Below, in pieces: positions 16,400 to 25,800 of a stretch of DNA of 64,000 nucleotides. A model generated the notes under the pieces. The model worked only from the letters and a program-made list of their open reading frames with translations. It was not told where the DNA came from and did no database searches. The stretch is from positions 44,247 through 108,246 of the forward strand of contig NZ_JRND01000021.1 in NCBI RefSeq assembly GCF_000758945.1, in the 5' to 3' direction. The position numbers and the translations under genes were made by a program. Every line of letters starts with the position of its first letter. Within the stretch, counting starts at the first letter, position 1. Source of the DNA: Lancefieldella parvula_C. Its GTDB lineage: Bacteria > Actinomycetota > Coriobacteriia > Coriobacteriales > Atopobiaceae.

Positions 16400-16496
16400 C
16401 AAGTAGCGCGTACACAGCACAACGCTTCTAGCTGCTCGTTCTTCTCGCCAGAAACGCAAGTAACCGTAACCGTCCACCGACAACAAGAGGACTCAC

Positions 16497-17561
16497 ATGT
16501 CGCTTTCAATTGGTATCGTTGGCCTGCCAAACGTTGGTAAATCCACGCTGTTCACCGCGCTGACCCGCAAGGGTGGCCTGGCCGCAAACTATCCGTTTGC
16601 TACCATCGACCCTAACGTGGGCATCGTTGACGTACCAGACGCAAGGCTTCAGAAGCTGGCCGAGATTGTCAATCCTGGTCGCATCATGCCTGCAACCGTT
16701 GAGTTTGTGGACATCGCTGGCCTGGTCAAGGGTGCAAACGAGGGCGAGGGTCTGGGCAACCAGTTCCTGGCAAACATTCGCAACACCGACGCTATCTGCG
16801 AGGTTGTTCGTTACTTCAAAGATCCCGACGTCATCCACGTTGAGGGTCGCGTCAATCCTGACGAGGACGTTGACATCATCCAGACGGAGCTCATCCTCGC
16901 TGACCTGGGCACCATTGAGCGCGCCTTGCCTAAGCTGGAGAAAGAGACCAAGCGCGATAAGGACCTCCAGCCCAAGCTTAACGTGGCAAAGCGCCTTCAG
17001 GAGTGGCTGAACGAGGGCAATCGCGCCGCTGACATGGAGATGACCGACGAGGAGCGTCTGGCTGCTCGCGATCTTTTCCTGCTTACCATGAAACCAATCC
17101 TGTATGTCGCAAACGTCGACGAAGACATGCTCACCGAGCCCGCTCCTGTCATTAATGGCGTTCAGTCCATCCCTGTTTGCGCAGGTGTCGAGGCTGAGCT
17201 TGCTGACCTTGATCCAGAGGAGGCTGCAGAGTACCTGGAGTCCCTGGGACTGGAGCACTCCGGCCTGGAGACGCTTGCCCAGGCAGCATACAAGCTACTT
17301 GGCCTGCAGAGTTACTTCACCGCTGGTCCTATGGAGGTCAGGGCGTGGACCGTCCGCATTGGCGCTAAGGCTCCCGAGGCCGCCGGCGTCATCCACTCCG
17401 ATTTTGAGCGCGGTTTCATCAAGGCTGAGGTTGCCAGCTACAACGACTACGTTGAGCTGGGCGGCGAGGCCGGCTGCAAGACTGCGGGCAAGCTACGCAT
17501 CGAGGGCAAGGAGTACGTGGTCGAGGACGGCGACGTCATGCACTTCCGCTTTAACGTCTAA
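16497..17561 (+). CDS. ychF: Redox-regulated ATPase/GTPase YchF
   Basis: 354 aa Obg-family P-loop NTPase. It shows GIVGLPNVGKST (G1, residues 5-16), NYPFATIDPN, the G3 region DIAGLVKGANEGEGLGNQFL, a coiled-coil insert and the C-terminal TGS domain (VRIGAKAPEAAGVIHSDFERGF; GKEYVVEDGDVMHFRFNV). YchF/OLA1 proteins associate with ribosomes and prefer ATP. It is a stand-alone gene ended by a strong terminator. Confidence 0.97.
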   Translation: MSLSIGIVGLPNVGKSTLFTALTRKGGLAANYPFATIDPNVGIVDVPDARLQKLAEIVNPGRIMPATVEFVDIAGLVKGANEGEGLGNQFLANIRNTDAICEVVRYFKDPDVIHVEGRVNPDEDVDIIQTELILADLGTIERALPKLEKETKRDKDLQPKLNVAKRLQEWLNEGNRAADMEMTDEERLAARDLFLLTMKPILYVANVDEDMLTEPAPVINGVQSIPVCAGVEAELADLDPEEAAEYLESLGLEHSGLETLAQAAYKLLGLQSYFTAGPMEVRAWTVRIGAKAPEAAGVIHSDFERGFIKAEVASYNDYVELGGEAGCKTAGKLRIEGKEYVVEDGDVMHFRFNV

Positions 17562-17590
17562 GCCACAAAACTGCTTACGGTAAACGTAAA

Positions 17591-17625
17591 ACGGGCGAGA
17601 AGACCGATCTTCTCGCCCGTTTTTG
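17591..17625. terminator. Bidirectional terminator between ychF and the LCP gene
   Basis: A perfect 13-bp stem (ACGGGCGAGAAGA 17591-17603; TCTTCTCGCCCGT 17608-17620) with loop CCGA is followed by T5 on the plus strand and preceded by A-rich sequence that serves the convergent minus-strand gene. Both arms carry GGCGAGAA. Nothing else is seen up to 17725. Confidence 0.92.
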
Positions 17626-17725
17626 TGTGGGGTGGGGTAGCGCGCTGTGTGGCGCACGCTGTAGCGGGTCGCAGGCTGCGTATCACCGCGTGTCGTCAAG
17701 TCGCCGCGGGTCGTCGTGCGGACCG

Positions 17726-19414
17726 CTAGCGCTTAGGAGCCTGATCGGTGCCCAGGACCACGGTGATGTCCACGTCAGTTGGGTAGGAGCCGTCGTTTGC
17801 CTTGATGTTAGCGGTAGGAATGTCCAGCGCTTTTGCAACGCCAACGGCCTTTGCCAGGCCCGTACGCGTGCCGTCGTAGATGATAATCGAGTCGGTTGGA
17901 TGCTCCAGAGAGCTGTCGGCGTAAGCGGTGTAACCCTTTGTCTTGAGGATGCCAGCCTTCTGAGCTGCAAGCCCTTGAACGTCGGTGCCGTTAAGCACGG
18001 CAACTTCACCGGTATAGTCAGGCTTGATGCTGTCGATAGCAGAAGGGTCTCCTCCAACGGTGCCCACAACGCCTGTGGTTTCGTCAGTACTTGCATCCTC
18101 CAGAGGAGGCAGCGCCTGGTTTACGCGGTCCATCATGGTCTTCCACGCGCTCTTATCGACAATCTCATACCACACGTCATCAATGAGCTCGGACGTTGTC
18201 GGCGTACGCGCGGAATACATATCCTTGGAGGTATCCATGCCCCTGAATGACATGGCCAGGCCCACAATATCGGTAACGTTAAAGTCGGTAGTCACGCTCT
18301 CGGCCATGGTCGAAACGGCACCGGACATAGAAACAGGGTCCAGCTGCAGGACTTTCTTAGCAATGGCCGTCAAAATCATGCGCTGGTTAGCCGCGCGGTA
18401 GAAGTCGCCTGCGCCGTAGTTGTCGTATGCGTGACGACTGCGAGAAAGGCCGAGCGCTTGCTGGCCGTTGAGCTGCTGCTCGCCGGCAGGAAGGTCGATA
18501 CCTGAGTATTGCATGTCAGAGACGGCTACGGGCAGGTTGACCGTAATGCCGCCGATGGAGTCCACAATCTTGGTGAACGACTCAAAGTCTACCTCGGCAT
18601 AGTGCGAGATGTTGACGTTTGCCAGCTTGGAAACGGCCTCGACCATTCCGGATGCGCCGCCATAGCTGTATGCGGAGTTAATCTTTTGCTTTCCGTGTTC
18701 TCCCAGGTCAACCATAGTATCTCGGGGGATAGAAATCAGGGTAATCTTCTTATTCTTGGGGTCCACGCGAGCCAAAATGATAGTGTCGGCGCGGAAGTTT
18801 GCGTCGGAATCACCCCAGTTCTCTGCACGCCCCTCGTCCTTATCGACACCAAGAAGCAGCATGTAGAACGGGTCAGACGGAGCAACCTGTACCAGCGTAG
18901 CCTGCAGGTTTGCGTCCAAGCCCTGTCGGAGCTTTGAGTTAGTATCCAGCATCCACCACGCAAACGCTACGCCTGCTACCAGCAGCAATGTTCCCAGAAT
19001 GCCGGCAAAGATCTTAAGACCACGACCGCGAGAAGAACCTTGGCGCTTCTTGGAATATGCGCCCACGCCTTCTGCGCGCGAAGGCGCATGGCTCACGGCA
19101 CCCGCTCGATGTGCAGCAAAGTGGGTGTGTTTTTGCTGCTGAGCTGGGGCTTCTTCGGGCCACTCGTCGCCAACGTTGGTCTGGCCAATCAAAGGCTCGC
19201 GCGTAAACCTGGAGCCGTGGGATTCGTGATTGTTGCGAGCAGAACTTGCACCTGCGCTTCGAACGCTGCCCAGCGTGCGAGGTTGATATGCGCCCTGATT
19301 ATAAGCGTCATAATCGTCCTGTGCGAAGTCCTCTGTATCGTACTCAGGGGTATCTTCGTACCTATCACGGCTGTTGTGACCGTGATTTTGAGATGAATGT
19401 GACCTTCTGGCCAT
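17726..19414 (-). CDS. LytR-CpsA-Psr family cell-wall glycopolymer ligase
   Basis: 562 aa. A charged, disordered N-terminal cytoplasmic region of about 130 residues precedes one membrane helix (IFAGILGTLLLVAGVAFAWWM). The extracellular LCP domain follows (DTIILARVDPKNKKITLISIPRD; NSAYSYGGASGMVEAV; GLSRSRHAYDNYGAGDFYR), then a C-terminal LytR_C domain (VAVLNGTDVQGLAAQKAGIL). LCP proteins transfer undecaprenyl-linked glycopolymers to peptidoglycan or to surface glycoproteins. The start at 19414 follows AAGGAGC; the frame continues upstream but without signals. It lies next to two sortase-anchored surface proteins. Confidence 0.9.
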   Translation of the reverse strand: MARRSHSSQNHGHNSRDRYEDTPEYDTEDFAQDDYDAYNQGAYQPRTLGSVRSAGASSARNNHESHGSRFTREPLIGQTNVGDEWPEEAPAQQQKHTHFAAHRAGAVSHAPSRAEGVGAYSKKRQGSSRGRGLKIFAGILGTLLLVAGVAFAWWMLDTNSKLRQGLDANLQATLVQVAPSDPFYMLLLGVDKDEGRAENWGDSDANFRADTIILARVDPKNKKITLISIPRDTMVDLGEHGKQKINSAYSYGGASGMVEAVSKLANVNISHYAEVDFESFTKIVDSIGGITVNLPVAVSDMQYSGIDLPAGEQQLNGQQALGLSRSRHAYDNYGAGDFYRAANQRMILTAIAKKVLQLDPVSMSGAVSTMAESVTTDFNVTDIVGLAMSFRGMDTSKDMYSARTPTTSELIDDVWYEIVDKSAWKTMMDRVNQALPPLEDASTDETTGVVGTVGGDPSAIDSIKPDYTGEVAVLNGTDVQGLAAQKAGILKTKGYTAYADSSLEHPTDSIIIYDGTRTGLAKAVGVAKALDIPTANIKANDGSYPTDVDITVVLGTDQAPKR

Positions 19415-19514
19415 TGGGGCTCCTTTGTGTTTAATCTGCGTTTGCCCAATGCGTTTTGTCAAACATCTACTATACGCAATTTTGCGTCTTTGTGCTGCAT
19501 GGAAACAAACCTGC

Positions 19515-19549
19515 CACAAAAAATCCCCGCTTCAACGTGTGAAGCGGGG
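19515..19549 (-). terminator. Terminator of the first adhesin gene
   Basis: CCCCGCTTC (19524-19532) pairs with GAAGCGGGG (19540-19548) around a 7-base loop. Read on the minus strand, the stem is followed by ATTTTTTG. Confidence 0.88.
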
Positions 19550-19632
19550 ATGTGTGCGAGAAGTTCGTGGAGCTTGGCGCGAGAAGTACGAGCAACTATT
19601 GCTCATGTCGTTACTTACTGCGCAACGCTGTC

Positions 19633-21459
19633 TTACTTACGACGATCCTTCAGAGCATAGCCAAGCGTCGTAATAACGCTGCCCACGGTAGCTACTGCAA
19701 CAAGAGCGATCTCGGAGAGGTCACCAGTCTCAGGAAGCTTTGGCTGCTTCTTCTTTGGCTTCTTTGGAGTCTCTGATGGAGGAGTTGCAGGTGGGGTGTT
19801 TGGTGGTGTATTTGGTGGGGTATTTGGTGGCGTGGTAGGAGGAGTGTTTGGTGGAATCTCGGTGTTGGTAACCGTGAAGCCATCAGTCTGGTTGCCCGAG
19901 ACTGCACTGGTATATCCAGCAGGAACATTCTCTTCTACTACGGTGTAAGCAATAACGTGACCGTCTGTTGCATCGTTGCGGAGAAGACCGCTAAATGTTG
20001 CAGCCCAGTTATTGGTCTGGTCAAGAGTGACTGTCTCGGTGCTAGCAACGCCGTCTTTGTAGAGCCTGACGGTAACAGGACCGCCGACAGTTCCCACCCA
20101 TGTCTTGTTGACCTGTACGTCAACTGTTGGGGTCTTCTCGTCTTCAACGGTCTTAATAACGCCGGTGGTTGCAGAAACGGTGAGGTTATACGTATCGGTA
20201 TTGAGCTGATAGCCATCAGGAGCGGTAATCTCCTGAACACTGTAGGTGCCAGCAGGGAGTTTCTCGGTGGTAGCGGTACCGTCTGCACCAGTGGTAATAG
20301 TCCAGGTCTTAGATGGATCAGTGGTGCTGGTTACCTTAAAGACTGCGCCAGCAAGCTTGGTGTTGTGGTCGTCCTTATCCACCTTGATAATGCGGATTCG
20401 AGCGATGATGGTAGAAGTACCTTCTCCACCGGAAGTTGCGTTGCGATATACCCAATCGGAGCTCCACTCAGGCTTGTCGGAGTACATCTTGATGAGGTTA
20501 CGCAGAGCAACACCTGGAACGTACGTGGTGCGATACTTGAACTTAAAGCTCTGACCGTTGCTGAGGTCTATGCCAGAAAGGTCAAGATCAAACGACTGTC
20601 CATCAGGAGAAATAGTGAGCATACCTGGGGTAATAGGGATACGCGTATCGGTTCCTGGGATGGTTGAGCCGTACGAGTCAAAGCGAGCGCTCCAAAGCTC
20701 AAAAGAGCCTGGAACATACCTAATCTCTGCAGGAAGATCTCCGCCGCCCTGGTCAAGGAGCTGGTCGTGTAGACGGACGTTGTGGAAGTTCCCACCAGAG
20801 TAGTTGATGCGGCCGGTCCATTGAATCTCGTTTGCGTTGCCATCAACAATCTTGCCCCACTTGGAAAGGTACTCAGTACCAATGGTGCCAGGAGCAGTGA
20901 CATCAAACGTTACAGGAACAGGGTTGCCAGAGACAGTAAAGATAAAAGACTTGCCGGTACCTGTCTGAACACGCTGCGAATCAATGGTAAAGCCAAGTCG
21001 AGCGGTACCGCGCAGGTCAGTGTGGTTGTTAACGTAGTTGGTAAAGACAACACGCATGTTTCCACCAAAACCACCGGTACCAGGGTTGACATGAGCTACT
21101 GCCATAACCTCGCCGGTTGCTGCATCGGTGATGTTAAAGGTAGACGCAGGATTAGCTGCGGTAAACCTCATCTCGTTAGGGAGGGTGACGTCAAAGTAAT
21201 CGCCCGGCTCTACGTTAGCGTTTGCAGAGGCGTCCCACGTCATAGCAATGGCATACACATTTGCCTTGTTAACTTCGGTAGCTGTTTTACCAAAACGATC
21301 TTCAACTCTAAACTCTGTAATGGTTGCGACAACCGCTTTAGGGGTGCCTGTAGCAGCTTCAGTGCTTGCAGTCTCAGCAAAAGCTGATTTTGCAGCAAGC
21401 GGAAGCGCCAGGACCAGCATGAAGACAAAACTTAACAGCTTAAACAGTCGTTTGTTCAT
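19633..21459 (-). CDS. LPXTG-anchored SpaA/Cna-B-domain adhesin (LPETG)
   Basis: 608 aa exported surface protein. It has a signal peptide (residues 1-29, KRLFKLLSFVFMLVLALPLA), then a two-part ligand-binding region of the adhesin fold (about 40-340). A SpaA-type domain follows (IRIIKVDKDDHNTKLAGAVF with QEITAPDGY, the Lys and Glu expected for an isopeptide bond). A Cna-B domain (VQVNKTW; YTVVEENVPAGY), a proline-rich TPPNTPP wall spacer and a sorting signal (LPETG at 575, hydrophobic stretch, DRRK) complete it. It is probably a sortase-attached adhesin or pilin-like protein. No sortase gene is in the window. It is a tandem paralog of the gene at 21922-23625. Confidence 0.9.
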   Translation of the reverse strand: MNKRLFKLLSFVFMLVLALPLAAKSAFAETASTEAATGTPKAVVATITEFRVEDRFGKTATEVNKANVYAIAMTWDASANANVEPGDYFDVTLPNEMRFTAANPASTFNITDAATGEVMAVAHVNPGTGGFGGNMRVVFTNYVNNHTDLRGTARLGFTIDSQRVQTGTGKSFIFTVSGNPVPVTFDVTAPGTIGTEYLSKWGKIVDGNANEIQWTGRINYSGGNFHNVRLHDQLLDQGGGDLPAEIRYVPGSFELWSARFDSYGSTIPGTDTRIPITPGMLTISPDGQSFDLDLSGIDLSNGQSFKFKYRTTYVPGVALRNLIKMYSDKPEWSSDWVYRNATSGGEGTSTIIARIRIIKVDKDDHNTKLAGAVFKVTSTTDPSKTWTITTGADGTATTEKLPAGTYSVQEITAPDGYQLNTDTYNLTVSATTGVIKTVEDEKTPTVDVQVNKTWVGTVGGPVTVRLYKDGVASTETVTLDQTNNWAATFSGLLRNDATDGHVIAYTVVEENVPAGYTSAVSGNQTDGFTVTNTEIPPNTPPTTPPNTPPNTPPNTPPATPPSETPKKPKKKQPKLPETGDLSEIALVAVATVGSVITTLGYALKDRRK

Positions 21460-21525
21460 CAGGACTCCTTTGCAATAGATGCGTCTATTTTCACCTATTA
21501 CAAAGAGAATTTATTTGAGATTCTG

Positions 21526-21556
21526 TATATATTTATATAGCTTTTTTAAAGTTCAA
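21526..21556 (-). promoter_or_regulatory. Probable promoter of the first adhesin gene
   Basis: On the minus strand TTGAAC (21556-21551) is followed after 19 bases by TATATA (21531-21526), in very AT-rich DNA about 70 bases before the start at 21459. The ribosome binding site is AAAGGAGT. The rest of the 21557-21787 spacer shows no gene or clear signal. Confidence 0.45.
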
Positions 21557-21833
21557 ATATTTATGCAGGTACAAGGAATTTATCGGTTCTTTTTCTGATA
21601 CCTTTTAAATAAAGTACAGCTAAATTCACAGGTTCTTCACAATTGTTCACAACAAACATTCTGCACTATGTGCAGCTTAACGTAATAAAAATGGATAAAT
21701 ATTACCTCTAGTAAATTCAAATGCTGGACATTAGTCACTTTTTATACGTGATTCCGAATAGGTCATTTTTCTGTATGCAATTAAGGAGGCGAGAAGTTCT
21801 GTGGAGCCTTGCAAAATAGACGGTTTTCTCGCC

Positions 21834-21870
21834 AAAAAAGAACGCCTTGCCACGAGGACAAGACGTTCTT
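21834..21870 (-). terminator. Terminator of the second adhesin gene
   Basis: On the minus strand AAGAACGTCTTG pairs with CAAGGCGTTCTT (one G-T mismatch position) and runs into T5. Immediately downstream (21788-21833) stands an inverted pair of GGCGAGAA / TTCTCGCC words 30 bases apart. Confidence 0.75.
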
Positions 21871-21921
21871 GTAACGTTGCGTGGAGCTGCGCGCCTGTGC
21901 TGCTACAATTGCGTGCCAGAC

Positions 21922-23625
21922 TTACTTGCGACGCTTAAGTGCAACTGCGCTGCCCAGTGCTGCCAAAGATCCAAAGAGGACGCCTGCGACAGAAGATGCA
22001 TCTCCGGTGTAGGGGAGGTTGGACTTCTTGCGAGTCTTAGCAGGCTTCTCTGGAGTTGGAGGAACCTGGGTGTTGGTGACTACAAAGCCCTGAGTTGCGT
22101 CGCCAGTAATCTGGCTGGTGTAGCCGGCTACCTCGTCTTCAGAGATGGTGTAGGTAATCTCGGAGCCGTCAGCAGCATAAGCCTCAAGACCTGTGAAGGA
22201 ATCCTGCCAGTTGTTGTCAGAGCTCAAGGTAAGGGTCTTACCAGTGTCAACGCCGTTTGCAAGCAGGTGAACAGTTACTGCTCCGCCCTCTGCACCATTC
22301 CAGACTTTCTGCACAGGAATGTCTGCATGAGCGTTCTTCTTGTTCTCAATAATCTTGATAGTGCCGGACTGATTGTCAACGTTTACGGTGTAGACCGTAG
22401 CGTCACGCACATAGCCATCTGGAGCGGTGATCTCTTCGATGGTGTAGGAGCCGGTAGTGAGCCTCTCGGAGGTTGCAGTTCCATCGGCGCCTGTAGTAAG
22501 AGTCCAAGAATCAGCTGGGTTAGCAACGCTTGTTACCTTAAAAGTTGCGCCTGGAAGCTGGGTAGTTGCGTTGTCAGCATCAACCTTGATAATGCGGATG
22601 CGGCCGACAAGATTGCCGATTGCGCCGCCGGAGTTGCTTGGAGAGTAGTAGGTAAAGCCAATCTCACTTCTTGGAGCACCGCCAGCGTTGGTAAGCACAC
22701 CATAGTTATGCAGAGCCATACCTGGGATAAAGGTGGTGCGATACTGCAGGAGGTAACGCTGACCCTGGGAGAAGTCAACGCCGCTCAGGTTAAGGTGGTA
22801 GGAGTGGCCGTCAGCTGCAATAGAAAGTGCACCATTAGGAATGGTGACCTCCTGAAGGTTGCTGAAGTTACCCGTTCCATCAAAGTCTGCACGATAGAGG
22901 TGGAAAGAGTTAGCAATGTAGGTTACCGATGCTGGCAGGTCGCCGCCGTTTCTATCAGAGAGGGAGTCAGAGAACTCAACGCCAGTCATGTTAGAAGCGG
23001 AGTAGTTAAGACGAACATACCAAAGTACCTCGGACTCGGTACCGGTAACAGGGCCGCCCCACTTGTTGAGCCACTCTTGGCCAATGGTGTTCTTTGGACG
23101 AATAATCATGTTGAGAGGAACAGCGGTGCCGTTAACGCCAAAATCAATGTGGGTATTATCGCCAGCGTTGATGGCGTCGCGGTCGTAGAGAGCGGACAGC
23201 GAGAAAGTACCCCTAATCTGGGTGTGGGTGTTTGCATAGTCTGTATAAACAACATGCAGAGTTCCACCGAAGATGCTACCTGCTGCTGGAGTTGGATAAG
23301 CCCACGCTACGGTTGCACCGTTAGGATCTTTAACTTCAATTGGAGTTGTGTTTTGTGTGGCAGTGAACTGGACTTTATCGGGCAGAGTAATATCAAAATA
23401 GTCACCTTCTGCCACGGTAGATGCGGTAGATTCCCAGTTAATTGTAATATGGTACAGATTATCAGTGGTAATCTCATTTACTGGTGTATAGGTATCATCA
23501 GCCACAGACATGCTGGTAATTTGAACCGGTGAAACAGTTGCAGCAGAAGCGAATGTTGTCACAAAAGTAACAACAATCATAAATGGCACAAGAAATGCAC
23601 CTAGTCTGACCAGTACTTTTTTCAT
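21922..23625 (-). CDS. LPXTG-anchored SpaA/Cna-B-domain adhesin (LPYTG)
   Basis: 567 aa paralog of the neighbouring adhesin with the same order of parts. There is a signal peptide (about 1-28, VRLGAFLVPFMIVVTFVTTF), an adhesin-fold region (40-330), a SpaA domain (IRIIKVDADNATTQLPGATF; IEEITAPDGY), a Cna-B domain (IPVQKVW; YTISEDEVAGY) and a sorting signal with LPYTG at residue 537 and a KRRK tail. It lacks the long proline-rich spacer of its partner. Role inferred as host or co-aggregation adhesin; ligand unknown. The gene is followed by its own terminator, so the two are probably separate transcripts. Confidence 0.9.
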   Translation of the reverse strand: MKKVLVRLGAFLVPFMIVVTFVTTFASAATVSPVQITSMSVADDTYTPVNEITTDNLYHITINWESTASTVAEGDYFDITLPDKVQFTATQNTTPIEVKDPNGATVAWAYPTPAAGSIFGGTLHVVYTDYANTHTQIRGTFSLSALYDRDAINAGDNTHIDFGVNGTAVPLNMIIRPKNTIGQEWLNKWGGPVTGTESEVLWYVRLNYSASNMTGVEFSDSLSDRNGGDLPASVTYIANSFHLYRADFDGTGNFSNLQEVTIPNGALSIAADGHSYHLNLSGVDFSQGQRYLLQYRTTFIPGMALHNYGVLTNAGGAPRSEIGFTYYSPSNSGGAIGNLVGRIRIIKVDADNATTQLPGATFKVTSVANPADSWTLTTGADGTATSERLTTGSYTIEEITAPDGYVRDATVYTVNVDNQSGTIKIIENKKNAHADIPVQKVWNGAEGGAVTVHLLANGVDTGKTLTLSSDNNWQDSFTGLEAYAADGSEITYTISEDEVAGYTSQITGDATQGFVVTNTQVPPTPEKPAKTRKKSNLPYTGDASSVAGVLFGSLAALGSAVALKRRK

Positions 23626-23681
23626 AAACTAAACTCCAATTCGTCTTGCGAGCGTGAGAAAATTATTACAGATAGGTACTT

Positions 23682-23701
23682 AAAAACTGTTACCAGTTTT
23701 T
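23682..23701. promoter_or_regulatory. Palindrome in the divergent adhesin-guaA region
   Basis: AAAAACTG (23682-23689) and CAGTTTTT (23694-23701) form a perfect 8-bp inverted repeat with a 4-base loop, 57 bases before the adhesin start on the minus strand. It could be an operator for the adhesin promoter or a small terminator. The rest of 23626-24005 holds one TTCTCGCC word (23751) and no recognisable riboswitch before guaA. Confidence 0.45.
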
Positions 23702-24005
23702 GTCGTCACAAAACAATTACATTTTAAATTACCGTACTTTTGACCTGCTCTTCTCGCCATATTCTGTGTTTTATAATTGTTAGAAATTAGTAGCATATCT
23801 CGTCAGATTATAGAACTTTGCCGTCTTTTGTTTGCGCAGAATAAGAAGACTTTTTGGCGCGCGCAATCTCTCGTGGTGTTATCGGCTGGTTGAAGGTATT
23901 ATTAATAGCAATAAATTCGTGGTAGAGATATGTGTCCATACGTGCGGCGTTGTGCGTTGGCACAGAATCAAAAGTGACCGGGAAACCGGAGAAGCGGAGT
24001 CATGC

Positions 24006-25595
24006 ATGAGCGAGTCCAGGCCCAAGCAGTTTGTTGCAGTTCTAGACTTTGGTGCCCAGTACGGCCAATTAATTGCACGTCGCGTGCGTGATCTTAACGT
24101 CTACTCCGAGATTGTTCCTTGTGATATTTCCGCAGATGAGCTTCGTGAGCTCAATCCATCTGCGCTCATTTTGTCCGGCGGCCCTGCTTCTGTTTACGCG
24201 GAGGATGCGCCAAAGATTGACCCCGAGATTCTGGAGCTTGGCCTTCCTGTCTTTGGTTTCTGCTATGGACAGCAGATTATGGCGGTTACCCTAGGTGGCA
24301 CCGTTGGACATACCGAGAAGGGCGAGTATGGCCCAGCTCATCTGACCCGCGCGGGGGAGAGCCGCATTTTTGACGGCACCGCTGAGCAGCAGACCGTTTG
24401 GATGAGCCACCGTGATGCTGTGTCTGAGGTTCCAGAGGGCTTTACCGTTACCGCTTCTACCGACGTTTGCCCTATTGCAGCTATGGAAAACGCTGCTAAG
24501 AACCTGTATTCTACGCAGTTCCATCCAGAGGTTAACCACACCGAGTGCGGTTCTCAGATGCTTTCTAACTTCCTGTTCAATATCTGTGGTTTTGAGAAGA
24601 CGTGGACTATGGACAACATCATTGAGCAGAAGGTAGAGGAGATTCGCCAGAAGGTTGGTGATGGCCGCGTTATTTTGGCGCTTTCCGGGGGCGTTGACTC
24701 TTCTGTTGTTGCTGCCCTTGTCCACCGTGCTATTGGCGATCAGCTTACCTGCGTGTTTGTGAACCACGGCATGCTCCGTAAGGGTGAGCCAGAGATGGTT
24801 GAGCAGGTCTTCCGCAAGCAGTTCAACGTGCCTCTGATTCATGTTCATGCGGAGGAGCGCTACGCTAAGCTTCTAGCTGGCGTTACCGAGCCAGAGATGA
24901 AGCGTCGCCTGATTGGTACTGAGTTCTGGAAGGTCTTCTTTGACGAGGCTCAGAAGCTGGACGGCGTTCAGTTCCTGGCACAGGGCACCATTTATCCTGA
25001 CATTATTGAGTCCGGTGCTCGTAAGACGGGCGGCAAAGCTGCAACTATCAAGAGCCACCACAACCTGATTCCATTCCCAGAGGGCGTTCACTTTGACCTG
25101 ATTGAGCCTCTGGATCACTTCTTTAAGGATGAGGTCCGTGCGCTGGGTGTTTCTCTCGGCCTGCCAGAGAACCTTGTCTACAGGCAACCATTCCCAGGTC
25201 CTGGTCTTGCTATCCGCATCATTGGCGACGTTACCCCAGAAAAGCTGGAGATTCTCCGCAACGCAGACGCTATTGTCCGTGAAGAGATTGATGCTTACAA
25301 CGCCAAACTCTTTGACGAGACAGGCGACCGTAACTCCGAGCACAGTGTTTGGCAGTACTTTGCCGTTCTACCCGACATTAAGTCCGTTGGTGTTATGGGC
25401 GACGAGCGTACGTATGCCCGTCCGGTTATCCTGCGTGCCGTTGAGTCCAGCGACGCTATGACCGCTGACTGGGCAAAGCTCCCATACGAGCTGCTGACCC
25501 GTATTTCTTCTCGCATCGTTAGCGAAGTTGCTGGCGTTAACCGTGTAGCCTACGACATCACTCCAAAGCCACCTGCGACCATTGAGTGGGAGTAG
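24006..25595 (+). CDS. guaA: GMP synthase (glutamine-hydrolysing)
   Basis: 529 aa enzyme converting XMP to GMP in purine synthesis. The N-terminal class I glutaminase has the nucleophile Cys86 in GFCYGQQIM and the His/Glu of QFHPEVNHTE. The ATP-pyrophosphatase domain has LSGGVDSSVVAAL. The C-terminal dimerisation domain ends PPATIEWE. ATG 24006 is chosen because homology begins there and GCGGAG precedes it; the frame is open farther upstream. Its 3' end serves as the target site of the islands that follow: the last codons recur at 30337 and 51843. Confidence 0.97.
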   Translation: MSESRPKQFVAVLDFGAQYGQLIARRVRDLNVYSEIVPCDISADELRELNPSALILSGGPASVYAEDAPKIDPEILELGLPVFGFCYGQQIMAVTLGGTVGHTEKGEYGPAHLTRAGESRIFDGTAEQQTVWMSHRDAVSEVPEGFTVTASTDVCPIAAMENAAKNLYSTQFHPEVNHTECGSQMLSNFLFNICGFEKTWTMDNIIEQKVEEIRQKVGDGRVILALSGGVDSSVVAALVHRAIGDQLTCVFVNHGMLRKGEPEMVEQVFRKQFNVPLIHVHAEERYAKLLAGVTEPEMKRRLIGTEFWKVFFDEAQKLDGVQFLAQGTIYPDIIESGARKTGGKAATIKSHHNLIPFPEGVHFDLIEPLDHFFKDEVRALGVSLGLPENLVYRQPFPGPGLAIRIIGDVTPEKLEILRNADAIVREEIDAYNAKLFDETGDRNSEHSVWQYFAVLPDIKSVGVMGDERTYARPVILRAVESSDAMTADWAKLPYELLTRISSRIVSEVAGVNRVAYDITPKPPATIEWE

Positions 25596-25700
25596 GCCGA
25601 TAGGGTTCTGACCTGCGATTTTGAGTGCCGCACTGTGCCGCTGAGTTTCGTTTCGTACGAGAGTCATGACAAAGCCACCAGCGACGGAGATGAGTAAAAG
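25578..25700 (+). other. Attachment-type site at the 3' end of guaA (left junction)
   Basis: GAGTGGGAGTA (25584-25594) contains the last guaA codons. From here to about 25700 the sequence aligns with 30331-30450, sharing GAGTGGGAGTA, CGATAGGG, TGACCTGCG, AAAGCC and GAGTAAAAG blocks in the same order and spacing, with scattered mismatches. The two are diverged copies of the guaA end plus downstream leader. Confidence 0.75.
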
Positions 25701-25705
25701 CGATT

Positions 25706-25748
25706 AAAGAGCCTCCGTTCCCTGCGTTGGGACGGAGGCTCTTTCTTT
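25706..25748 (+). terminator. Terminator after guaA
   Basis: AAAGAGCCTCCGTTCC (25706-25721) pairs with GGGACGGAGGCTCTTT (25729-25744), a 16-bp stem with one G-T pair, followed by CTTT. Confidence 0.9.
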
Positions 25749-25800
25749 GCCGTTTTACTCCCTTGTCTCCGTTCGGGGATTATTTCTTGCTCATTTAGGG

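Noticed and set aside
21847..23532. 561-codon plus-strand frame opposite the second adhesin
   Set aside because: Cys/Ser/Val-rich antisense shadow; the minus-strand frame has signal peptide, isopeptide domains and an LPXTG signal.
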